Positions 56,306 through 64,000 of a DNA stretch of 64,000 bases are shown here, one piece after another; positions within the stretch are counted from its first letter, which is position 1; each line of letters begins with the position of its first letter. Where the stretch lies: contig VDFB02000001.1 of assembly GCA_007258455.2 (NCBI GenBank), positions 14,839,747 through 14,903,746 of the forward strand, read 5' to 3'. A program made the translations under genes and the position numbers. The notes under the pieces were generated by a model. The model searched no databases. It was not told the origin of the DNA and saw nothing but the letters and a program-made list of their open reading frames with translations. This DNA comes from Sequoia sempervirens. Taxonomy: Eukaryota; Streptophyta; Pinopsida; Cupressales; Cupressaceae.

Positions 56306-57941
56306 AGAGAAAAAAATAAAAAATAGAATGAATATTTTGAATAGTTTGTAATGGTTTTGTTTGCATGGGTCAAACTATATTCTCTCAAAAAAATTGAGTT
56401 CAAAATTTTATCATTCAACATCCTTGTAGATATTCTAGTGTTAAATGATTAGCAAGTGGTTAGTTATTGGGTATCAAAATTTTATGAAACCAATAATATG
56501 CAACAGAGCTCTCCAAATGTGTATTTTTATTCACATTTGCAAGTGGTTAGTTATTGGATATCACCATAATAATGCACAATAGGGTACTTCAGAGCAAGTT
56601 TTCTAGATACTATAATTGTTTAATCTGTTCATAATGTAGGAAGTAATTTTAATTAATTTTTTCATCTCCCATACTAGGAAGTTTGCAACCTCTTATGGAT
56701 TTTCTCTTAGTTGAAACATTTAATGCTAAAAATTTTTAATTATGCTAATTCCTATTAGCGTCAAGTACATTTAAGACTATAATATTTATAATTAATATTC
56801 TTTAAATGTATACAACTTCTGTGTAATCTGATTTTAATATCTAACTATTGAAAATATAGAATTTTTTTAATCATTGAAATAAAATAAGATAATTAACATA
56901 ATTTAATCCATAAATAATTGTAATAAATAAAGTAGTTCTGTAATAATACACAATTCAAAAAATATTAGTATTAATTTTATTGTTTAATTATAATAAATAA
57001 AATAATTTTTAAATAATAAATGAAACAAAACTTAAGAGATATTATTTATTGTGGAAATGCAACATTTAAGTTGTCAAAGATCTAGCCTAAACAAAAGCCT
57101 TTCTTCCCACTTTGAACAATTATCTACACTTGTTTTTTAATTTATTTGCAATTATCTAATGTATAGAATGTTTGCAGCTACTACAGTACTACAACGAAGA
57201 AATGTGATAAATCTGGCACAAAACATAACCAACAATTTTTTTTCAAATATAATTTCACTATCTGCCACCTTACAATCCAACAATGAACATATTAAAATCA
57301 CAAGAAGGAAAGCTTTCGAAGTGGGATTATCTATGTTGGAACTTTATTCAAGCTTTTTGTTTTCCCTCAAAAACTATTTGATTTTCTTGGGGATGTGCAA
57401 ACTAGATGTTCAAATTGTATTTTTTTTATCAATTTTTAAGGTAGGACCATCCTTTGTTCTACAAAGTGTGATATATTATGGTGTGGAGAATGGGAGAAAC
57501 ATGCAAGCATTACAAATGGGTTAGGCCCTGCAAATAGCATTTCACTATTTTAAGTTTTTATTCTAAGTACAAACATTAGAACATTTTTTGCAATTTTTTT
57601 CCTATATTTTACTTTCCTTGAATTAAATATGCTTTAGAGTCTATAGGAATGCAAGAAAAAGATGATGCTAAAACAACATTGCACAGACGCATCTAGCTCT
57701 GTTCTAGTGTATGCAACCATTAATGTTGATGCCCTCAACAATGAGGATGCTTTCATTACCCATTGTCACCTATTATGGATTTGGAGTCTAGAGATGGTGG
57801 AGTGGCAACAGTTCTAGTGATTAATGCAAGAGAATGTATATATAAATTTAACATAATTTAAATTTATTAAAGTTAAATTTAACTTTATTTATATAATATT
57901 AATATATAATAAAATAATATATATAAGAATTAATATCATAT
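56306..57941. other. AT-rich spacer with an unrecognised 121-codon frame
   Basis: Mostly low-complexity AT DNA. A plus frame at 57159-57524 (MYRMFAATTVLQRRNVINLA..., then a hydrophobic FLFSLKNYLIFLG stretch) has one possible membrane segment but no family I recognise. It may be chance. Confidence 0.35.
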
Positions 57942-60900
57942 TTATGCCAAGGGGAGTCTATAGTCGCATCCATCAAAAATAAAAAATATGTGTAAGGAAA
58001 AACTAATCAAGTTGAATTTGGCGTGCAAGTGGTAGTAATAGTGATGGTTTTTTTTATTTTAAAACAGTTTTAAAATTGTTTTATTCCCTGCCAAATTTGG
58101 GCTTTCTGAGTTGGATTTTTCCTAGGGAACAACATTTTACCACAATACAAGTGAGGAGGACACATTTCTTTCAACTATAAAATTTACTTCCTATATAAGT
58201 TTAAATTATATGTTTCTTTTTTAATTAACCGGTGTTTTGGGCTCTGGTTTGAGGTATTTCTTCTTCTAATTAAAGTTGATATCAAAGTAACTTGGAATGT
58301 GCATGACTTGGCCCATGAAAGCCACTTTCGATAAATGTGGGTAAGAAGACCTAGTTTTTTTTAATCCTCTATAAATTTTTCACTTTAAATTATGTGTCTT
58401 GTTTATTTTTTTTATTTTTAGGGTCTAATTTTTTATTAGTATTATTTTTTCCTTCTTAGAGTTGTTATCATGAGACAGTGTAAATAATTCTCCTAATTTG
58501 GAACAGTTTCCCAGTTCAAATTTGGAGCTTTTTGAAGGACGATTCGGCATGGGAAGCCTATCCTATGTAAATAAGGTGAGTCTTTTTAAAAATTTACCTA
58601 TACGTTTTTCTTCTTTTAAGCTAAATTCATGTGCATTTCATAAAGAAATGATCATTCTTTACCTATATTTTTGAGGTGTTCTTCTTTTTCTTAAGCGTTG
58701 ACGCAAAAGAAAGCGTAAATCCGTCGCATTGATAATTTGGAACATCATTTTCTATTCAAAATTGGAGTTTTTTTACGACCGATTTAGCTAAAGGAATCTC
58801 ATTTTCCATAAATCCAGATATAGACCTTTGTTTCATTTCTCTTTTAACATTCCAGCTTTCTAAGTTTAAACCCTATATGTATGCAAAATTGTTGGTGGTT
58901 TTTTTTATTGTTTTTGAGGTTTTTATTTTCATTTTGTAGAGTTGATGTGAAAAAATGTTTTTAAATCCTTCTGATACATTGGAAGGTTTGTCTTGGTTCA
59001 AATTTTGTGCTTTTTGAGTTCAATTTCATCGAGGAAACTATAATTGTAATGGTACAAATAAGAATCCTTCATTGCTGTTGTCTATAAAATGGGACTTTTG
59101 AGCTTTAATTATGTTTATATTTTTAAGCAATGGTAGTTCTTTGGTTTTATTATTAAAATTTTAGCTTTTTTGTTTGGGTTATCATAACAAGATAATGTCA
59201 GTATTTGTAAATATTTTTATTTTTGAGCTTAAATGGGTGTGCAACTTGAAAAGGATTGGCATTTCTATAGTTGGAACTGTGATTTTTTTTTGGTTTTTAT
59301 GTGTAATTTTGGTTTTCTTTTTTCAAAGCTTAGATGAAAGACTTCTATATCTCAAACTTTAGTACCGATTGCATCCTATTTTGGTTGTGCATGTTCAATT
59401 ATTCAAGTTAGCTTTGTAAAATTTTAGGAAGTTACACTTCTTTTCATGTCTAATCTTGAAACCTAATGTGATACTCCTTTGAGGTAGATCATAAAATCTT
59501 GTAATTTTTTTGAGTTTGGATTGAATTTGAATGTTTAAGAGATCATTCTAGACTACAGTATATAAGTTCATAGTGCTGATAACATGAGTATTTAAAGGAA
59601 ATAACACTCATGCTTTTTAGTAATTCCTTAGAAACATTAATTATCTTCAATCTTATAATCAGTAATTTTCATCATTCTCGAGGTTCCTATTTTCATCATT
59701 TTTTCTCAATGCAATAGGCGCCTTGATAATGATAACTCTTGGAACCTATTGCACTGAGAAAAAAATATGAAAATAGGCACCTCAAGAATGAGGAAAATTA
59801 ATGATTATGAAATTGAAGGTAATGAATGTGTTTAAGGAATTACTAAAAAGCATGAGTGTTATTACCTTTAAATACTCGTGTTATCAGCACTATGAACTTA
59901 TATACTAGAGTCTAGAATGATCTCTTAAACATTCAAATTTAATCCAAACTCAAAAAAACTTACAAGATTTTCTTATCTACCTCAAAGGAGTATCACATCA
60001 GATTTCAAGATTGGACACTAAAACAAGTGTAACTTCCTAAAATTTTACAAAGCTAACCTAAATAATTGTACATGCACAACCAAAACAGGGTGCAATCGGT
60101 ACTGAAGTTTGAGATATATAAGTCTTTCATCTAATCTTTGAAAAAAGAAAACCCTAATTACACATAAAAACAAAAAAAATCATAGTTCCAACTATGGAAA
60201 TGCCAATCCTTTTTCAATTGCACACCCATTTAAGCTCACAAATAATTTTTTTTAAAGAGAAATGAAGACCTAATAGGGTTGTAGAAAGCAACAAATTTGA
60301 ATCCTAAATCATCAGGACTAGCATTATCTTGTTATGATAACCCAAACAAAACAAGCAAAAATTTCAATAATAAAACCAAAGAACTACCATTGCTTTAAAA
60401 TATAAACATAATTAAGCCTCCAAAGTCCCATTTTATAGACAATGACAATGAAGGCTTCTTATTTGTACCATTACAATTATAGTTTCCTTGGTGAAATTGA
60501 ACTCAAAAAGTGCAAAATTTGAACCAAGATAAACCTTTCCAATGTATTGGAAGGATTTAGAAACATTTTTGTCACATCACCTCTACAAAATGAAAATAAA
60601 AACCTCAAAAACAATAAAAAAACCACCAAAAATTTCACATACATATAGAGTTTAAACATAGAAAGTTGGAATGTTAAAAGGGAAATGAAACAAATGCCTC
60701 TATCTACGTTTACAGAAAATGAGCTTCCTTTAGCTAAATTGGCCTTAAGAAAAACTACAATTTTGGAAGGAAAATGATGTTTCAAATAATCAGTGTGATG
60801 GATTTATGCCTTCTTGTGTGTTAACGCTTAAGAAAAATAAGAACATCTTATAAATATAAGCAAAGAACGATCATTTCTTCAAGAAATACACAAAATTTTA

Positions 60901-61586
60901 GCTTAAAAGAAGAAAAAAAATAGGGAAATTTTTAAAAAGACTCACCTTATTTACATAGGATAGGCTTCCCCAGGACGAATCCTCCTTCAAAAAGATCTGA
61001 ATTTGAACCGAGAAGTTATTCCAAATTAGGAGAAATATTTACATTGTCTTGTGATAAAAACTCTAACAAGGAAAAAATAATACTAATAAAAAATTAGAGC
61101 CTATTTAAATAGACAAAACTTAAAAGATGCACAAAATTTAAAGCAAAAAGTTTATAGAGGATTAAAAAAACCAAGTCTTCTTACCTACATTTATCGAAAA
61201 TGGCTTCCATGGGCCAAATCATGCATGTTCCATGTTACTTTGATATCAACTTTAATTAGAAGAAGAAATACCTCAAATCATAGCCCAAAACATCTGTTAA
61301 TTAAAAAGGAAACATAGAATTTAAACTTATATAGGAAGTAAATTTTATAGTTTAAAGAAATGCATCCTCCTTACTTATATTGTGGTAAAATGTTGTTCCT
61401 TGGGAAAAATGCAGCTCAAAAATCCCAAATTCAGTAGGGAATAAAAAGCTTTAAACCTACTTAAAATAAATAAAAAACCAACATCACTATTACCACCACT
61501 TGCATGTCAAATTCAACTTGATTAGTTTTTCCTTACACGTATTTTTTATTTTTGGTCGATGCCACTATAGACGCCTCTCGGCATAA
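57942..61586. repeat. 3.6-kb fold-back palindrome (two 1.8-kb arms, 26-nt loop)
   Basis: The left arm 57942-59718 and the right arm 59745-61586 are reverse complements over their whole length, at about 90 percent by eye in the stretches I compared. The tip reads CAATGCAATAGG, 26 nt, CCTATTGCACTG. The outer ends read TTATGCCAAGGGGAGTCTAT and its inverse finishing CTCGGCATAA. The right arm has an extra block of about 70 bp near 60250-60320. Both ends abut TA-rich DNA. Transcription of either strand would give a very long hairpin RNA. No transposase or clear coding frame is present. It could be a fold-back transposon or an inverted duplication; no target duplication is evident. Confidence 0.88.
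58080..59080 (+). repeat. Four diverged repeats inside the left palindrome arm
   Basis: A unit containing TTCAAATTTGGAGCTTTTTG-like text recurs at about 58090, 58516, 58754 and 58998. Each copy is preceded by GTTGATG/GTTGTTATC plus TAAAT and followed by a GAAxCCTATxxTCCxTAA-like phrase. GT/AG-like words between copies give an exon-intron look. The same series is mirrored in the right arm. No protein family is recognised. Confidence 0.5.
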
Positions 61587-61860
61587 TAATTGTTATATAA
61601 TATAATTAAATATATTTATATTATATATAATATATGAATATATATGTATAAATATATAAATATAAAAATTTAATAAATATAAAATAATATTAAAATTATT
61701 ATTAGGACATCCATTATATACTGATAATTATAATATATAATATAAATTTTATATAAGATTAATTATATTAATAAGTTATGTATAATATAATATAATATGA
61801 TATATTATAATGCAATAATTATTATATAATATAATAAAATAACTAAATAAATTTATATGA
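61587..61860. repeat. TA-rich low-complexity block
   Basis: TATAATATAT-type words directly outside the palindrome, similar to the block at 57836-57941 on the other side. Confidence 0.8.
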
Positions 61861-63209
61861 AGTAATAACTAAGTGGAACTATAGTAGAGAAAACATCCAC
61901 ATATAATACAATGCATGTTGAAGTTTGCCATGAGACTACAAAAATTTAGAGGTTGCAATCTCTATGGTTTCCTTGTCATACATGCAATACTTTAGGACTC
62001 CTCAATAAAGAGTTTGAAATGTTAACAAATATATTTTCCTCCTAGAACAAAATAACCCCCATAGCTAAATGAATTGCATTTGTTTCCACCTCAAATGGTT
62101 GTTTCAAAGTGATTAAAGCTAACATATCACATAGCTAATTTTCTATTTTATTTTCTTAAAAGCCTTTCCTCATTTGCTACCCCATTTAAAACATTTTTCG
62201 ACCCTTGCAATAGCATTAAAACACATTGTTATGAAAGAGAAACCCTTCACAAGCTTCCTCAAGTATTTACCACTCCTGGAAAGCTCCTAGTTTTGGAATC
62301 AAGCAATAAATCAGGGATGTGAAAGAAGAAATGAAAAAGATTCATAAAAGGTCACTATTGCAATTGCGTCAGTGTTAAATTGGTAGATAGTTTTAAATTT
62401 TTAATAGATCTTTAAAATTATTTGCTAATAGTTATCGTGCAAAAAATTCCTTCATGTAGAGGTTTTTGGTAACATGGACCAAAACCAAGTCTTTTTTACA
62501 GCCCTCTCATAGCTCTTATCCATGCAGTAATAAATACAAAAGGACTAAAGAATGATGTAATGGTGTTCTTATTCTAGCCCTTATCTGATAAATCCAAAAG
62601 ATTGAAGAATGTAATTTTCCAAGGACCATTCAATTTTGATGAACATCATAACATCTGTTGTAGTAGAGAATGCATTTTTATAATGTATTTTTGTATTTTT
62701 TTTTTGTAAGTGATCGTTGTTACCACAATCTTATATGAATCAAAATGCAAGCACAAAATCACCTTGTTAGCATTTGGCAAGAACTTCATGGCAATGTGGC
62801 CTTGTTATATATATATCAGAGAAATTCAATTTTTTCAATATACATCATCAATTTGCTGAGTGTTGAGCATGTTTCTATAATCATAGGCACTTTATAAGAA
62901 TTATGATCTTTTTCAATACTTTGTTAATTCAAATGATACATAATAATATATTTTAAAATAATAATTAAATTATTTGTATTACATTATTAAATTTGTATAC
63001 TTTTCATATTAATTATGTATTATTAATATAATATAGATACATGAGTTTGGTGAGTGTTGAACATTTATCTATAATCATATTCTTACGATATAGTTTTTTA
63101 AAATATTTTATTAATTTATATGATACATAATACTATACTTTTAAAATAATGATAAATTATTTACATTATATTATTAAATTTATATATTTTTCATATTTAT
63201 TATATATTA

Positions 63210-63248
<39 letters not shown>

Positions 63249-63700
63249 TTATATTTTTCATGTTAAATGAAAGGCAATGAAATGGCCAAACCGTAAAAAA
63301 AAAAAAATCATATGACGGATAGGGGTGATCATTAAATTCTAGGCCTACTCTAAACTTACTAATAAATATCTTCTTCCCAACTAACATTACACCAACTTAA
63401 GTGGATACTCTTACGATCAGAAGAAGTAAAGATATGTGATTACTTTTGACATATGACCTGAGATATAAGATGAGCTTTAAGATACATGAAAAAATTGGGA
63501 ATAAGTAACACATCAAGAAAAACTCTCACGCAATCTAATCCAGAAAAATATGTGCAAGATTAATTGATATGGATTGTGGAAACTTGATATCATTAAACGT
63601 TTAGAGGTTCATTCAAACTATCATAATAGGAATGACATTTATAGAAAAGGGGAAAACTATCTAAAATTAAACCCAAGACCAAAAATATCTAAAACTAGAC
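61861..63700. other. AT-rich DNA with a (TA)n run; nothing coding seen
   Basis: Includes (TA)n at about 63218-63245. The segments near 62870-63030 and 63045-63200 share phrases (GAGTGTTGA, TCTATAATCATA, ATGATACATAATA), so a diverged tandem duplication of about 180 bp is likely. No gene is supported. Confidence 0.5.
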
Positions 63701-63729
63701 CCAAGATCAATTTATAGGAGAGGGAAAAG

Positions 63730-63737
63730 TATATAAA
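63730..63737 (+). promoter_or_regulatory. TATA box of a possible gene at the window edge
   Basis: TATATAAA within AGTATATAAATGCACAT stands at the border between AT-rich DNA and a 230-bp stretch of much higher GC. A transcription start about 30 bp downstream would give a leader of roughly 200 nt before the ATG at 63971. Confidence 0.45.
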
Positions 63738-63833
63738 TGCACATACAAAAAAATGACGTGATTGATAGACTCGTCCAGCATTCTGGTCTTCTCGACATTC
63801 CATTGATTTTACTTCTCCTCTTGACTGTTCGCG

Positions 63834-63875
63834 ATGCTCTGTGCGTTAACGGAGACACATGACGGCTTGCGGTAG
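63834..63875 (+). CDS. Short upstream ORF in the putative leader
   Basis: ATG CTC TGT... ends at TAG after 13 codons (MLCALTETHDGLR). It lies in the inferred 5' leader of the edge gene and could lower translation of the main frame. It may also be fortuitous. Confidence 0.25.
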   Translation: MLCALTETHDGLR

Positions 63876-63970
63876 CCCTGTAGTAACAAGGGTGGCCACG
63901 AAACCCTACTGGTAAACTGTGTGGAAGAAAACTGCGAGGATAGATACTTACTGACGCCGGAGGATTGTTA

Positions 63971-64000
63971 ATGGCCGAGTACAGAAATCGGAAGCTTCTT
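63971..64000 (+). CDS. Possible start of a protein-coding gene (runs off the window)
   Basis: The last 30 bases read MAEYRNRKLL from an ATG with G at +4, after an in-frame TAG about 30 bases upstream. The surrounding 230 bp are far richer in GC than the repeat DNA to the left and have a TATA box upstream. Only ten residues are visible, so the product cannot be named. A competing reading exists on the minus strand, where the same stretch is open for about 90 codons to the window edge and has a consensus donor (GTAAGTAT) near 63946. Confidence 0.35.
   Translation, partial: MAEYRNRKLL

Noticed and set aside
57942..61586. Palindrome as a MULE with long terminal inverted repeats
   Set aside because: There is no internal gene, the loop is only 26 nt and no 9-bp target duplication is visible, so I left the class open.
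1..64000. tRNA, rRNA or other structured RNA genes
   Set aside because: I looked for tRNA A/B boxes and rRNA-like conserved words and saw none outside the primer-binding sites, which only mimic a tRNA 3' complement.

Overview
The window is AT-rich DNA from a plant with a large, repeat-packed nuclear genome. The evidence is Ty3-type retrotransposons of the plant Tat lineage, a plant mobile domain (PMD) ORF, a CACTA-type transposon end, an LRR receptor-kinase remnant, spliced genes with plant-like GT/AG introns and nested solo LTRs. A gymnosperm or other large-genome seed plant is plausible, but nothing here fixes the species. Apart from a possible gene start in the last 30 bases, I see no intact host gene.

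Layout. 1-8.5 kb: a worn gag relic, an LTR-like dispersed repeat (copy A, 2.4-4.0 kb), a second LTR-like region full of short hairpins (4.0-7.9 kb), and the first half of another copy of the dispersed repeat. 8.5-27.6 kb: one insertion of about 19.1 kb splits that second copy. It is bounded by inverted repeats starting TGCAAGATCATGGGGG. It carries two convergent spliced genes: an unrecognised gene (9.4-11.45 kb, +) and a large DDE-like transposase gene (15.5-20.56 kb, -). It also holds a 359-bp tandem array, palindromic GGATATCC-type motifs near both gene starts and both ends, a captured HSP70 fragment, two polypyrimidine tracts and two solo LTRs with perfect 5-bp target duplications. 27.9-28.4 kb: a CACTA-like end with 55-bp subterminal repeats runs into an assembly gap.

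28.8-41.5 kb: a Tat-lineage LTR retrotransposon on the minus strand with protease, a G-patch-like motif, RT, two RNase H domains and integrase. It also has an opposite-strand PMD ORF between pol and the 3' LTR. 41.7-43.2 kb: a related LTR on the plus strand with its own polypurine tract. 43.2-44.2 kb: a 1-kb element with 29-bp inverted repeats. 46.6-54.0 kb: a second minus-strand LTR element that keeps a protease relic but no RT or integrase, and has five 74-bp tandem repeats beside its 3' LTR.

54-64 kb: AT-rich DNA with a receptor-kinase pseudogene (55.9-56.3 kb) and a 3.6-kb near-perfect palindrome (57.9-61.6 kb, 26-nt loop). The final 270 bases hold a TATA box, a leader with a short upstream ORF, and an ATG that may start a real gene.

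The strongest candidate for something undescribed is the 19-kb two-gene transposon. Its transposase has an ENYTLQ / WSDN-GQFKN / HGKGEHDG signature that I cannot place in a named plant superfamily. The giant fold-back palindrome comes second. A family-wide pattern of four hairpins per LTR is also unusual.
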